A stretch of DNA of 64,000 nucleotides from Hyphomicrobium sp. CS1BSMeth3 (GCF_900117415.1 NZ_FPEI01000006.1:1054001-1118000), one strand, 5' to 3'; shown: positions 1-10,921, counted from the stretch's first letter. Notes: a model not told the origin generated them from the letters alone. Made by a program: numbers and translations.

Positions 1-120
1 GCGAACTTCGGAAGCAAAAGGGGCTCTAGAATCATAGGCTTACTAGCGTGATTCAGATCGAGAAATTCGCTCCGTACCCGGCAACGGGCGTTGGCGAATT
101 TCTCGACCATCACGCTAGCG
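1..120 (+). repeat. Structured dispersed repeat, family B, copy 1 (left part cut off by window edge)
   Basis: Positions 44-117 form an imperfect hairpin. An arm ending GAGAAATTCGC (59-69) faces GCGAATTTCTC, with the outer stem GCGTGAT/ATCACGC. The leading segment GCGAACTTCGGA matches one arm of a second hairpin that is complete in the other copy at 58687-58853. That copy is in opposite orientation and aligns along the whole 120 bases with substitutions but almost no length change. The stem pair C47-G114 here is T-A there (58691/58758), a compensatory change that supports a folded structure. It lies 135 bases upstream of typA. No coding potential was seen. Confidence 0.8.
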
Positions 121-254
121 CGTTTGTTGCGCTGCGTTAATCCCTCGATTGGTCATGCCGCACCCGACCGGCAATGACATCCGGCCCTGGCTGTGGTAGG
201 CACCCGCAACCCTTTTTTGCGCCGCACCATGCGGCCCCCACCCGGACCGCCTGT

Positions 255-2075
<1,821 letters not shown>

Positions 2076-2079
2076 GCTT

Positions 2080-2330
2080 CGCGCCTACGGCGCGAGCGAG
2101 ACGCGTGCCTCTGGCATGCCTTCGGCATGACCTCGCGCTCTGCCGGGGAGGGACACCCTCCCGGACCCACCCGTTCTTATGAGTCGATCGCTCGCGACGA
2201 GCGCAACAAATCCCTTCTCCCCGTCCTATACGGGGAGAAGGTTAGGATGAGGGGCAGGAACTTGCGCGACGTTTGCGTTTGCCGCTGCCCCTCACCCTAA
2301 CCCTCTCCCCGCAAGAGCGGGGAGAGGGGA
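2080..2330 (+). repeat. Composite palindromic repeat, family A, copy 1
   Basis: The outer part (about 2080-2203) contains GGGAGGGACACCCTCCC and a degraded version of the TTTTATGGACTTGGAGCGAGCC module. The inner part (2212-2330) has two end hairpins, CCTTCTCCCCG/CGGGGAGAAGG and CCCTCTCCCC/GGGGAGAGGG. These enclose a pair of semi-complementary segments built on GATGAGGGGC and GCCCCTCACC. The inner part matches 5711-5832 directly and 33382-33506 in inverse orientation. It fills the gap between the convergent ends of typA and the cyclase gene, where it could also act as a terminator. Confidence 0.85.
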
Positions 2331-2336
2331 TTTAAG

Positions 2337-3005
2337 CTACATCCCCTCGATGCAGTAGACGCGCGCGGGCGCACCATCGGCACCGGGGATCTTCAACGGT
2401 GCCGCCGAGAGAAACACCTCCGGCTCGCGAATGTCTGAGGTGTTCGCGACGTACTCGATCATGTGCACGCCGGCGCGCAGGAGCACGTCGTGTGTGACCT
2501 GCTCGGCGAGGGGGCGCCTCTCGCCCTTGAGCATGAGGCGGATCGGATAATCCTGCGGAAAGCTGTAGCCGATCGTGCGAATGCCCGTTGCAAGCAGCCA
2601 CTCGGCAGCCTCGCGCGTGACATACGGACTGTCGAGCCAGAATTCCTTCGTCATGGGGGAGCGCTGGCGATCCCAGTTCGACTTGAGCAGCACCATGCCG
2701 CCGCGCTGGATGTGCTTTCCGCGCGCCGCGAGCTTCTCCGTGCCAATCGCCTCGTTCGGCTGCACATCCGTGAGGTCGACGACGGCGCAGCGCCCGACAA
2801 GATCGTCGAGCGGCGTCGCCTCGATGGTGGCACCATCGGCGAACATGTGCCGGCGCGCGTCGACGTGCGTGTAGGCATGGCAGGAGACCTTGAGCCACGT
2901 CACCTGCGCGAGATCGCCCTTGGCGAGGTCACCGGTGACGCTGATCTCCGTCGCCCAGCGCGGATGATCGCCCGCAATGGGCATGGATAGGTCGACGATG
3001 CGCAT
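2337..3005 (-). CDS. Cyclase-family protein (kynurenine formamidase-like metal hydrolase)
   Basis: The 222-residue protein belongs to the putative cyclase family (PF04199), which includes bacterial arylformamidase KynB and related metal-dependent hydrolases. It begins MRIVDLSMPI and carries the metal-binding segment HAYTHVDARRHM near residue 45, a variant of the usual HxGTHxDxPxH. Start 3005 is chosen because GGGAGGG lies just upstream. It is the last gene of an apparent proB-proA-cyclase operon, 25 bases after proA. In many relatives a different gene follows proA, so this neighbour is not explained by proline synthesis. The substrate cannot be read from the sequence. Confidence 0.8.
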   Translation of the reverse strand: MRIVDLSMPIAGDHPRWATEISVTGDLAKGDLAQVTWLKVSCHAYTHVDARRHMFADGATIEATPLDDLVGRCAVVDLTDVQPNEAIGTEKLAARGKHIQRGGMVLLKSNWDRQRSPMTKEFWLDSPYVTREAAEWLLATGIRTIGYSFPQDYPIRLMLKGERRPLAEQVTHDVLLRAGVHMIEYVANTSDIREPEVFLSAAPLKIPGADGAPARVYCIEGM

Positions 3006-3030
3006 GGCGCCCTCCCTGTGAGCGGCGCGG

Positions 3031-4320
3031 TTATTTCGGTCGTGTCTGACCTGTCCCGCGCACTTTGTATTTGAAGGTCGTGAGCTGCTCGACGCCGACG
3101 GGGCCGCGTGCGTGCAGACGCCCGGTCGCGATGCCGATCTCCGCGCCAAAGCCGAACTCGCCGCCGTCGGCAAACTGCGTCGAGGCGTTGTGCAGCACGA
3201 TGGCGCTGTCCACGCGCTGGAGAAATTGCTCGGCCGTGGCGTCGTTCTTCGTGATGATGCTGTCGGTATGCTGCGAGCCGTAGCGCGCGATGTGCGCGAT
3301 GGCCTCGTCGATGCCGTCTACAACTTTCGCGGCGATGATCGCGTCGAGGAACTCGCGGCCATAATCGTCGGGCTGCGCGGCCTTCACGCGTGCATCGGCT
3401 TTCTGCGTCTCGGCATCGCCGCGCACCTCGCAGCCTGCATCGAGCAGGGCCTTCACGAGCGGCGCGAGATGGGTGCCGGCCACCTTGCGATCGACGAGGA
3501 GGCACTCCGTGGCGCCGCATACGCCCGTGCGGCGCAGCTTGCCGTTGATCACGAGCGGGACTGCGATGTCGAGATCGGCCTCACGATCGATGAAGGTATG
3601 GCAGATGCCTTCGAGGTGCGCGAAGACCGGCACGCGCGCTTCCTGCTGAACGCGGCCGACGAGGCCCTTGCCGCCGCGCGGCACGATCACGTCGATCGCG
3701 CCATTGAGGCCGGCGAGCATGTGGCCAACGGCGGCGCGGTCCGTCGTCGGCACGAGCGTGATGGCTGCCTCGGGCAAGCCGGCCTCGCGCAAACCTGCAA
3801 CGAGGCATTCATGAATGGCCGTGGCCGAGCGCTGGGCATCGGAGCCCGTGCGCAGGATCGCGGCATTGCCCGATTTGAGCGTGAGCCCGCCGGCATCGGC
3901 CGTCACGTTCGGCCGGCTCTCGTAGATGATGCCGATGACGCCGATGGGCACGCGCACGCGCTCGAACTTGAGGCCGTTCGGCCGCTCCCACGCGGCGATG
4001 ACGGCGCCGACCGGATCGGCGAGCGCGGCGATATCTTCGAGGCCTTTGGCGATCCCCTCGATGCGCTCGGGCGTCAGCGTCAGGCGGTCGACGAAGGACG
4101 ACGCCTGACCGGCGGCCTTCACGTCAGCCACGTCAAGCGCGTTCGCCTCGAGGATCGTCGCTTCGGAACGGCGCAGTGCGGCTGCCATGGCGCGGAGAGC
4201 GGAATTCTTCTGCTCGGTCGGGGCGAGCGCCAGCTCAGTGGCGGCAGCACGGGCACGCGTGCCGAGATCGAGCATCAGGCGCTCGACGTCGGGCTGATCG
4301 ATACGTTCAGGACGGTTCAT
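3031..4320 (-). CDS. proA: Gamma-glutamyl phosphate reductase
   Basis: The 429-residue enzyme performs the second step of proline synthesis, NADPH-dependent reduction of gamma-glutamyl phosphate to glutamate 5-semialdehyde. It belongs to the aldehyde dehydrogenase superfamily. The N-terminal half has the motif YESRPNVT, and the catalytic cysteine is in [10 protein letters not shown] (Cys268). The C-terminal part contains [15 protein letters not shown], characteristic of ProA. It follows proB with a 16-base gap, so the two are almost certainly cotranscribed. Full length. Confidence 0.97.
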   Translation of the reverse strand: MNRPERIDQPDVERLMLDLGTRARAAATELALAPTEQKNSALRAMAAALRRSEATILEANALDVADVKAAGQASSFVDRLTLTPERIEGIAKGLEDIAALADPVGAVIAAWERPNGLKFERVRVPIGVIGIIYESRPNVTADAGGLTLKSGNAAILRTGSDAQRSATAIHECLVAGLREAGLPEAAITLVPTTDRAAVGHMLAGLNGAIDVIVPRGGKGLVGRVQQEARVPVFAHLEGICHTFIDREADLDIAVPLVINGKLRRTGVCGATECLLVDRKVAGTHLAPLVKALLDAGCEVRGDAETQKADARVKAAQPDDYGREFLDAIIAAKVVDGIDEAIAHIARYGSQHTDSIITKNDATAEQFLQRVDSAIVLHNASTQFADGGEFGFGAEIGIATGRLHARGPVGVEQLTTFKYKVRGTGQTRPK

Positions 4321-4336
4321 GTCCGCTCCATCTGGG

Positions 4337-5512
4337 TCATGAGCCTGGCTTGGCGAGAACCTTGCTCAGCGCCATGTCGTCGCGATGAATGAGCTCGGCG
4401 CGTCCGGCGTGGCCGAGGATCGTGGCAATCTCGCTCGAGCGCTTGCCTATGATAGCCGCAGCTTCGTCATGAGGATAGGCAATGAGACCGCGGCCGAGGT
4501 CGCGCCCGTCGAGCGCCCGGATCGTGACCGCATCGCCGCGGTCGAAGGCGCCATCGACGCGGACGACGCCTGCGGGGAGCAGGCTCTTGCCCTGGCCCAG
4601 GGCCTTCTCGGCGCCGGCATCGACGAAAATCGTGCCGCGCGATTCGAGATTGCCCGCAATCCAGCGCTTGCGCGCCGCGACCGGATCGGACGGGGCGATG
4701 AACCACGTGCAGGGCGCGCCTTCGGCAAGCCGGCGCAAAGGATTGAGCGCCGCACCTTCCGTAATCACCATGTCCGTGCCCGAGCCCATGGCAATGCGCG
4801 CAGCTTCGAGCTTCGTCACCATGCCGCCCTTGGAGAGCTCCGTCCCGGCGTCTCCAGCCATGGAGAGGATCTCGTGCGTGATCTCGTGCACGACGTCGAG
4901 GCGGCGCGCGTTCGGATCCTTCGCGGGTGGCGCCGTGTAAAGCCCATCGATGTCGGAGAGCAGCACGAGGCAGTCGGCGCTCATCATGGAGGCGACGCGC
5001 GCGGAGAGGCGGTCATTGTCGCCATAGCGGATCTCGGTGGTGGCGACCGTGTCGTTCTCGTTGACGACGGGGATGGCACCGCAGCCGAGCAGGGTTGCCA
5101 TCGTGCGCCGGGCGTTGAGATAGCGGCGTCGCTCCTCGGTATCGCCGAGCGTCAGCAGCACCTGCGCCGCCGTCAGCCCGCGCGCCTTGAACACCTCCTG
5201 GTAGGCGCTCGACAGGCTGATCTGGCCGACGGCCGCTGCCGCCTGGGACTGCTCGAGGGCGAGTGCGCCTTTCGGCAGCTTCAGCACGTGGCGGCCGAGC
5301 GCGATCGCGCCAGAGGAGACGAGAATGATCTCGCGCCCCTCGGCTGCGAGCGCCTTCACGTCATCAGCGATGGATTCGAGCCAGGCCGACCTCAGGCGCC
5401 CCGTCGAGCGCTCGACGAGCAGCGCGGAACCGATCTTGACCACGATGCGGCGGGCATCGCGCCATTCAGGCCGGACAGCGGCTGTGGATGTCTCTTTCCG
5501 GGCGGCGGGCAT
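4337..5512 (-). CDS. proB: Glutamate 5-kinase
   Basis: The 391-residue enzyme phosphorylates L-glutamate in the first, feedback-regulated step of proline synthesis. An amino-acid kinase domain starts at about residue 25 with [10 protein letters not shown] and includes [18 protein letters not shown] and [12 protein letters not shown]-terminal PUA domain (about 285-380) contains [18 protein letters not shown]. The frame is open to 5587, but ATG at 5512 matches family length. The ribosome-binding site is weak (GGAG about 14 bases upstream). First gene of the proB-proA-cyclase operon. Confidence 0.95.
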   Translation of the reverse strand: MPAARKETSTAAVRPEWRDARRIVVKIGSALLVERSTGRLRSAWLESIADDVKALAAEGREIILVSSGAIALGRHVLKLPKGALALEQSQAAAAVGQISLSSAYQEVFKARGLTAAQVLLTLGDTEERRRYLNARRTMATLLGCGAIPVVNENDTVATTEIRYGDNDRLSARVASMMSADCLVLLSDIDGLYTAPPAKDPNARRLDVVHEITHEILSMAGDAGTELSKGGMVTKLEAARIAMGSGTDMVITEGAALNPLRRLAEGAPCTWFIAPSDPVAARKRWIAGNLESRGTIFVDAGAEKALGQGKSLLPAGVVRVDGAFDRGDAVTIRALDGRDLGRGLIAYPHDEAAAIIGKRSSEIATILGHAGRAELIHRDDMALSKVLAKPGS

Positions 5513-5604
5513 GGCACGGGCTTGGGCTCCAGGAGTGAGGCGCTCACATAGCAGAAGCCGCGGGTTCGCGCACCCCGGCTGCCGCAATCGTGGTGTGCGA
5601 TCAA

Positions 5605-5832
5605 TCGCGCCTGTGGCGCGAACAGGGCCTCGGCCCTGTAACCCGATCGGGGGACACCCCCGAACCCCCGTCTTTTATGGACTTGGAGCGAGCCGCGAGT
5701 GCTGCCATGTCCCTTCTCCCCGTTCTTCACGGGGAGAAGGTTAGGATGAGGGGCGGGAGCTTGTGCGACGTTGGCGTCTGCCGCCGCCCCTCACCCCGAC
5801 CCTCTCCCCATTGAAGACAATGGGGAGAGGGG
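5605..5832 (+). repeat. Composite palindromic repeat, family A, copy 2
   Basis: This copy lies between the divergent proB and amidohydrolase genes. The outer segment 5619-5696 (GCGAACAGGGC, then GGGGGACACCCCCGAAC, then CGTCTTTTATGGACTTGGAG) is nearly identical to the reverse complement of 54928-55010. The inner segment 5711-5832 has end hairpins CCTTCTCCCCGT/ACGGGGAGAAGG and CCTCTCCCCATTG/CAATGGGGAGAGG around a GATGAGGGGCGG/CCGCCCCTCACC pair. It is close to the exact reverse complement of 33382-33506. The rest of the 403-base gap between the genes shows no coding sequence. Confidence 0.88.
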
Positions 5833-5915
5833 GAAGTGGAGCCCATTCGCGCCGAAGGCGCGAGTGGCCGCCAAGTCGTGTATCGTGGCGGTTAGCGACT
5901 TAGGAGGTGGAGCGG

Positions 5916-6812
5916 ATGTATCTCGAGCCAACGCTGACAACCTTCACACCACCAGCCGGCGGCTGCGACTGCCACACGCACGTGTTCGGCCCCTTCGACC
6001 GCTATCCGTTGGCGCGCGAGCGCAGCTACACACCGCCGCCGGCACCCGTCGAGGATCTCATCACGCGGCTCGACCGTACGGGGCTCGGGCGCGCCGTCAT
6101 CGTGCAGCCCAGCGCCTACGGCACGGACAACCGGCGCACGCTCGATGCCGTAAGGGCCTATCCCGATCGCCTGCGCGCCGTCGTCGTCATCGACGGCACG
6201 GAGGACAACGCGGCGCTCGCCGAGATGCACAATGCCGGCGCGCGCGGCGTGCGGCTCAATCTGATCAGCGCGGGCGGGCCGCGTGGGACGACGGTCGCAG
6301 AGCTATTGACGCGTGTTGCTTCGCGCATCCGCCCGCTCGGCTGGCACATCCAGATATATACCGACCTCGACGTGATCGCGGAAAATGCCGCAACGCTGCA
6401 GGAGCTCGGCGTCGACATCGTGCTCGATCACATGGGCAAGGTTGATGCAACCCAAGGCGCGGCGCATCCGCAGTTTCCGGCGCTGCGGCGGCTGATGGAG
6501 ACAGGGCGCTTCTGGGTCAAGCTGTCGGGCACGTATCGCGTGTCGCCCGAGTTCTACGGCAATGCGGCTGTGACGGCGCTCGCGCGGGCGCTGATCGCGC
6601 TCAACCCGGAGCGCATGGTCTGGGGCACGGACTGGCCGCATCTCGCCAACCACAATCGCGTTGCTTCCGCAGAGCCGCCGCCGATCGACTATCATGCCAT
6701 CGACTACGGCCGGCTGCTGAGCCTAGTCCCCGAGTGGACTGAGGACGAGAAGCTGACGGCGCAGATCCTGTCGAGTAATCCAGCGCGTCTCTATGACTTT
6801 CCCTCAACGTGA
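5916..6812 (+). CDS. Amidohydrolase family 2 protein (PDC lactonase-like TIM-barrel hydrolase)
   Basis: The 298-residue metal-dependent hydrolase is of the amidohydrolase-2 type (PF04909). Members include 2-pyrone-4,6-dicarboxylate lactonase and other enzymes acting on cyclic acids. The N-terminal metal motif is CDCHTHVFGP. Other barrel landmarks are LDHMGK, KLSGTYR and WGTDWPH, the last providing the conserved aspartate. ATG at 5916 is preceded by AGGAGG eight bases upstream, preferred over the in-frame GTG at 5907. First gene of a three-gene operon with a Nudix hydrolase and a methyltransferase. The physiological substrate is not determined. Confidence 0.88.
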   Translation: MYLEPTLTTFTPPAGGCDCHTHVFGPFDRYPLARERSYTPPPAPVEDLITRLDRTGLGRAVIVQPSAYGTDNRRTLDAVRAYPDRLRAVVVIDGTEDNAALAEMHNAGARGVRLNLISAGGPRGTTVAELLTRVASRIRPLGWHIQIYTDLDVIAENAATLQELGVDIVLDHMGKVDATQGAAHPQFPALRRLMETGRFWVKLSGTYRVSPEFYGNAAVTALARALIALNPERMVWGTDWPHLANHNRVASAEPPPIDYHAIDYGRLLSLVPEWTEDEKLTAQILSSNPARLYDFPST

Positions 6813-6823
6813 GATCCCTCGCG

Positions 6824-7279
6824 ATGCCTGAAGCCCTCAAGCGGCCGGAGTGGCCGCGCCCCGCGGCGAGCGCCGTGATCTTTCGCAGCGATACGGTGCT
6901 GATCGTCGAGCGGGGGAAGGGGGCGCTGCCCGGAACCTGGAGCCTGCCGGGCGGACACATCGAGCCTGGCGAGAAGGCGCGCGACGCCGCTATCCGCGAG
7001 CTCCACGAGGAGACGGGGCTCGCTGTGGCGATCGAGGGGCTCGTCGATGTGCATGACGGCATCTTCCGGGACGGCGAGGGGACGCTGCGGGCGCACTACG
7101 TCCTGGCCGTCTTTTGGGGTTACTGCGAACAGGGAACGCCGATCGCCGCGACGGACGTGCGTGACGCGCGCTTCGTGCCGGTCGGCGAGGTGGACGGCTA
7201 TCGCATGACCCCGGGGGCGCAATCCGTCATCCGGCGCGCGTACGAGCTGAGCCGGAACAGCTCGCGACCAGAAGCATAA
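6824..7279 (+). CDS. Nudix hydrolase
   Basis: A 151-residue Nudix phosphohydrolase, a family that cleaves nucleoside diphosphates linked to another moiety. The Nudix box is complete: GGHIEPGEKARDAAIREL followed by HEETG. The N-terminal strand AASAVIFRSDTVLIVERG is typical of small ADP-ribose or NTP pyrophosphatases. ATG at 6824 is used. A GTG at 6809 overlapping the previous stop (GTGA) is an alternative that adds five residues. The gene is translationally close to its neighbours on both sides. Confidence 0.9.
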   Translation: MPEALKRPEWPRPAASAVIFRSDTVLIVERGKGALPGTWSLPGGHIEPGEKARDAAIRELHEETGLAVAIEGLVDVHDGIFRDGEGTLRAHYVLAVFWGYCEQGTPIAATDVRDARFVPVGEVDGYRMTPGAQSVIRRAYELSRNSSRPEA

Positions 7280-7701
7280 TGGCCGCGATCTCTGCCAGGC
7301 TTGCCGAGCTCGTCGATGCTCTACCGCTTAGGTCCGGCCTGCGCGTTCTGGAGATCGGCTGCGGACCGGGCGTCGCGGCGAGGGAGATCAGCCGGCGCAT
7401 AGGCAACGGCTATGTGCTGGCGATCGATCGCTCGGCTACGGCAATCAAGCAAGCCATCGCGGGCTCGGGGCCTGAGATCGCGAGCAGACGGCTCGGCTTC
7501 CTTCAGTGCGCCGCCGAGGGCTTCGAGCTGGGGAAGGGCGAGCCGCGCTTCGATCTCGCGATTGCATTCCGTGTCGGCGCCTTCGATGGGCGGCATCCCG
7601 AGATCGAGGAGATGGCGATCGCGCGCGTCAAAGCCGCGCTGAAGCCGAAGGGCAGAATGTTCATCGACGGCGGCCGGCCGCTGCAGGAGATCAGGCTCTG
7701 A
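7279..7701 (+). CDS. Small class I SAM-dependent methyltransferase
   Basis: The 140-residue protein has a Rossmann-type SAM-binding motif VLEIGCGPGVAAREI near residue 25, an acidic post-II strand VLAIDRS, and a FDLAIAFRVG motif IV region. It is short and seems to end soon after the strand GRMFIDGG, so it is a minimal methyltransferase fold with little substrate-recognition region. Its ATG shares one base with the stop codon of the Nudix gene (TAATG), implying coupled translation. The substrate is unknown. Confidence 0.8.
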   Translation: MAAISARLAELVDALPLRSGLRVLEIGCGPGVAAREISRRIGNGYVLAIDRSATAIKQAIAGSGPEIASRRLGFLQCAAEGFELGKGEPRFDLAIAFRVGAFDGRHPEIEEMAIARVKAALKPKGRMFIDGGRPLQEIRL

Positions 7702-7929
7702 AGGGCCGATTTCCTGGTATCTGCCGAAGCCTCGAGTCATTCGCATAATATATATTATGGAATGTGTTGAGGTGCAGGATCGGCAGCATGAAGCCCGGAA
7801 CGGCTGGAGATTTGGGCGTGGTTCGGCGACTGAGCTCTATGGCCGCTGAGCCCGATGGCGCCCCGACAATCCCCCGGCAGCCCACCGCGATCCGTTGCCA
7901 GGATCGGCCCCTGACCGTATCTCTCAAGG

Positions 7930-8913
7930 ATGACCGCTGAGGCCGATCCTCTGACAGCCGCAAAGGAAGACAGCGCCCCCGACGCAGGCACCGCTCTCGT
8001 CGCGCGGATGCGCGCGGGCGAGCGCCGTGCCATTGCCGAGGCCGCGACCGAATGCGAGCGCGCCGGCATCCGGCCGAGCCCTGGCCTGGCTAGCCTCATG
8101 CGCGCCATGCAACCTTACCTGGGCCGCGCCCGCCTCATCGGCATTACCGGCCCCCCCGGCGCCGGCAAGTCGACGCTCGTCAATGCGCTCATTGCCCACC
8201 TCCGCGCCCTCGGCCTGACCGTCGGCGTGATCGCCGTCGATCCCTCGAGCCCGATCTCCGGCGGCGCCATCCTCGGTGACCGCGTCCGCATGACCGCCGC
8301 CCTCGACGACGATGGCGTGTTCGTGCGCTCGGTCGCGAGCCGCGGCGCGCTCGGCGGGCTCTCCCCCGCGGCTGTCCGGGTTGTGGATGCGCTCGATGCG
8401 GCAGGCTTCAACGTCATCCTCATCGAGACCGTCGGCACGGGCCAGAGCGAGATCGACATTGCCGAAGTCGCGGACGTCAGGATCGTCGTCAACGCCCCAG
8501 GCCTCGGGGATGACATCCAGGCCATGAAATCTGGGCTGCTGGAGATCGCGGATATCCTGGTCGTCAATAAGGGCGATCGCCCGGATGCCGACGCGACGCT
8601 CGCCCAGCTCAAGAGCGCGGCGGCCATCCGCTCCTCACGCGTCCCCGTCCTCAAGTGCACCGCCGCCACCGGCGACGGCATTAAGGCACTGTGGGAGGCC
8701 ACGGCCCCGCTCGCCGAAGCCGCACTGCTGGTCGCACCGGAGATCCGCCGCCGCCGGCGGGCCCGCACGCTCATTGCCCGGGCCGCTGCCGAGATGCTGG
8801 CCCGGCGCGTCCGTGCCGGCGAGGTCGATCGTCTCAGGCCCCTCGCCGACGACCTGCTCGAGGGCCGCCTCAGTCTCGACGAAGCAGCGCGGCGTCTGCT
8901 CGAGGGAACGTAA
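7930..8913 (+). CDS. meaB: Methylmalonyl-CoA mutase-associated GTPase MeaB/ArgK
   Basis: The 327-residue P-loop GTPase of the SIMIBI class chaperones B12-dependent acyl-CoA mutases, gating cofactor loading and protecting them from inactivation. Visible motifs are the P-loop GITGPPGAGKST (71-82), VDPSSP and GDRVRM of the switch regions, ETVGTGQSE and VVNKGDR as the base-specificity loop. Its C-terminal arm resembles the dimerisation segment of MeaB. No mutase gene is in the window, so the partner must lie elsewhere. The ribosome-binding site at 7930 is not strong. Confidence 0.93.
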   Translation: MTAEADPLTAAKEDSAPDAGTALVARMRAGERRAIAEAATECERAGIRPSPGLASLMRAMQPYLGRARLIGITGPPGAGKSTLVNALIAHLRALGLTVGVIAVDPSSPISGGAILGDRVRMTAALDDDGVFVRSVASRGALGGLSPAAVRVVDALDAAGFNVILIETVGTGQSEIDIAEVADVRIVVNAPGLGDDIQAMKSGLLEIADILVVNKGDRPDADATLAQLKSAAAIRSSRVPVLKCTAATGDGIKALWEATAPLAEAALLVAPEIRRRRRARTLIARAAAEMLARRVRAGEVDRLRPLADDLLEGRLSLDEAARRLLEGT

Positions 8914-8964
8914 GCGCCTCCCCCTGGTTATGCTCTTGAGCGGCAAAAACCTGGAGGACATCCC

Positions 8965-9123
8965 ATGGCCAGTAGCGACTATGACCGGCCCATGGCCGAG
9001 CGCCCGGTCGATTCCACCGCCCCGCCACATCGCGACAAGAACGGCGCAACCTGGAGCGGCCCGCTCGGCATCACGCTGGCAATCATTTTCGTCGTTCTGC
9101 TGCTGATGGCACTGCTGGGTTAG
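8965..9123 (+). CDS. Small single-pass membrane protein, 52 aa
   Basis: ATG at 8965 has a good Shine-Dalgarno (GGAGG at 8953-8957, seven-base spacing). The hydrophilic N-terminal half (MASSDYDRPMAERPVD...) is followed by one predicted membrane helix near the C-terminus, GITLAIIFVVLLLMALLG. It resembles small one-helix proteins of unknown function common in Hyphomicrobiales. It sits 51 bases after meaB and is probably cotranscribed. Function unknown. Confidence 0.7.
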   Translation: MASSDYDRPMAERPVDSTAPPHRDKNGATWSGPLGITLAIIFVVLLLMALLG

Positions 9124-9137
9124 GTTGGGTCAGGCGA

Positions 9138-10178
9138 TCAGTCACCCATCCAGGCATCGGCGACGCCGCTGATCAGATTGGCGCCATAGAGCGCAGCTTC
9201 GCGAAGTCCCGTCTCGGGTGCGGCGGGCTCCAGGCTGTCCCGCCAGCCGGCCTCGACGCGTGCCTGGGCGCGCCTCAGCTCTTCTGCCGCCTCGACGCTG
9301 ATGACCTCGAACTGAAGCTTCGCGCCCGGCCCGACGCGACCGAGCGCCGGGAGATCGACGCTCGCGACAGTGGCGATCTTCGGGTAGCCGCCCGTCGTCT
9401 GGCGGTCGGCAAGCAGGATGATTGGCTGGCCGTCGCCCGGCACCTGGATCGATCCCGGCGCAATGCCATCGGAGACGATGTTGAAGCCCTTCGCATGGGC
9501 AAGCGCGGATCCGGCAAGCCGTATCCCCATGCGATCGGCGGCACGCGTCACCTCGTAGGTTCCCGAGAGCAGCGTCGATATCGCTTCGGGGGTGAAATAA
9601 TCGTCCTGAGGCCCGAGAACGAGGCGGATGCGCTCAGGCACGGCAAGATCGAGATCGGGGAGCCTGAGCTCGGGGCGCTCCTCGACCTCCTCCTGCACAA
9701 TCGGCAGCAAATCGCCGACGGCCAGGGCGCGTCCCTCGAAACCGCCGATCTGAGCGCGCGTCAGCGTCGAGAGGCTGCCCATGACGGGCTGCAGGGCAAT
9801 GCCGCCCTCGACAGCCAGGATGCAGGATATGGCATTGCGCCCGGCCATGACCCGCAGGCGCGCGCCGCGCTTGAGGCGCACGCTCTCGGCGGCGGGAATC
9901 TGACGCGTCGCCCCCTCCTCGGTCACCTCGAGCCCAGCGCCGAGACCGGCGCAAGCAACGCGCACGCTTTCTGCTGCAACCTCGAGGGTCGCTCCAAGGT
10001 ACAGCATTTCGAGCACGGCCATGTCCGGTGCATTGCCGACAATCGTGTTCGCCGCCGCCATGGCGACGCGATCGAGCACGCCCGCGGTCGGCACGCCGAA
10101 GCGCTGATAGCCGAAGCGACCGGTATCCTGAACAGTTGTGCCGAGACCGGCAGCGACGACGCGCAGATGTCCGCTCAT
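9138..10178 (-). CDS. pxpC: 5-oxoprolinase subunit C (biotin-dependent carboxyltransferase family)
   Basis: The 346-residue protein belongs to the KipA/PxpC family (allophanate hydrolase C-terminal fold). With PxpA and PxpB it hydrolyses 5-oxo-L-proline to glutamate using ATP, removing a spontaneously formed damage metabolite. Recognisable segments are TTVQDTGRFGYQRFGVP at the N-terminus, LGPQDDYFT, DRMGIRLAG and the QTTGGYPKIATV motif. Its start overlaps the end of pxpB by four bases (ATGA), so the two are coupled. Confidence 0.92.
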   Translation of the reverse strand: MSGHLRVVAAGLGTTVQDTGRFGYQRFGVPTAGVLDRVAMAAANTIVGNAPDMAVLEMLYLGATLEVAAESVRVACAGLGAGLEVTEEGATRQIPAAESVRLKRGARLRVMAGRNAISCILAVEGGIALQPVMGSLSTLTRAQIGGFEGRALAVGDLLPIVQEEVEERPELRLPDLDLAVPERIRLVLGPQDDYFTPEAISTLLSGTYEVTRAADRMGIRLAGSALAHAKGFNIVSDGIAPGSIQVPGDGQPIILLADRQTTGGYPKIATVASVDLPALGRVGPGAKLQFEVISVEAAEELRRAQARVEAGWRDSLEPAAPETGLREAALYGANLISGVADAWMGD

Positions 10179-10921
10179 TCAAAAACCTTGAGCGTATCGA
10201 TGTCGAAGGTGCCGTCAGCTCGGGCCGCCTGCATGTCCTCGAACACCTCGCGGCTGACCGACACGAATTGCACGGTGTCGCCGGGCGAGAGCAGTGCCGC
10301 CTTCTCCCGGCGTGTATCGAAGAGCGGAACAGCCGAGCGGCCGATGATGTGCCAGCCTCCGGGGCTATCGAACGGATAGATCGTCGTCTGGCCGATGGCG
10401 ATGGCGACAGAACCTGCGGACACCTTGATGCGCGGGCTCGTGCGGCGTGGCAAGGCCAGTGTCTTGGGAAGATCGCCCATGTAAGCTTGGCCCGGCAGAA
10501 ATCCGATCATGTAGACGAGATGCTCGATGGCGACGTGCGTGGCCACGACCTCCGCTGGATCGAGCCCCGCTGCGGCCGCAACGTCGGCAAGGTCCGGCGC
10601 AAAGTCATCGCCCTCGTAGCAGGTCGGGAAATACCAGCGCTGACCGACCAGAGCCTCTGCCTGGAGATCGTCGATGAGCGGCACGAGCAGAGCCTGGAGC
10701 TCGCGCGCCCGCACAACCAGCGGATCGTAGTGCACCATCAGCGAGCGGAATGTCGGCACGGCCTCGCTGACGCCCGCAATTCCAGCAGCCTCCACGCGAC
10801 GGCACAGATTGAGCACCAGCGCCGAGAGATGACGGTCCATGCGGTCGCCGAACTCGACGACCAGTGACGTGTCACCGCTCGGCAAGAAGCGCGGGGCCAC
10901 CGCAAGCTCCTTCCTTGGCAT
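10175..10921 (-). CDS. pxpB: 5-oxoprolinase subunit B
   Basis: The 248-residue KipI/PxpB family protein begins with PRFLPSGDTSLVVEFGD, where the family motif GDxALxxEFG is recognisable. The C-terminal part carries GFLPGQAYMGDLP, PGSVAI-type segment SAGSVAIAIGQTTIYPF and SPGGWHIIGRS, all typical of the domain (PF02682). It forms the PxpBC heteromer that activates 5-oxoproline for PxpA. Its promoter must lie in the 155-base gap shared with the divergent pxpA gene. Confidence 0.92.
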   Translation of the reverse strand: MPRKELAVAPRFLPSGDTSLVVEFGDRMDRHLSALVLNLCRRVEAAGIAGVSEAVPTFRSLMVHYDPLVVRARELQALLVPLIDDLQAEALVGQRWYFPTCYEGDDFAPDLADVAAAAGLDPAEVVATHVAIEHLVYMIGFLPGQAYMGDLPKTLALPRRTSPRIKVSAGSVAIAIGQTTIYPFDSPGGWHIIGRSAVPLFDTRREKAALLSPGDTVQFVSVSREVFEDMQAARADGTFDIDTLKVFE

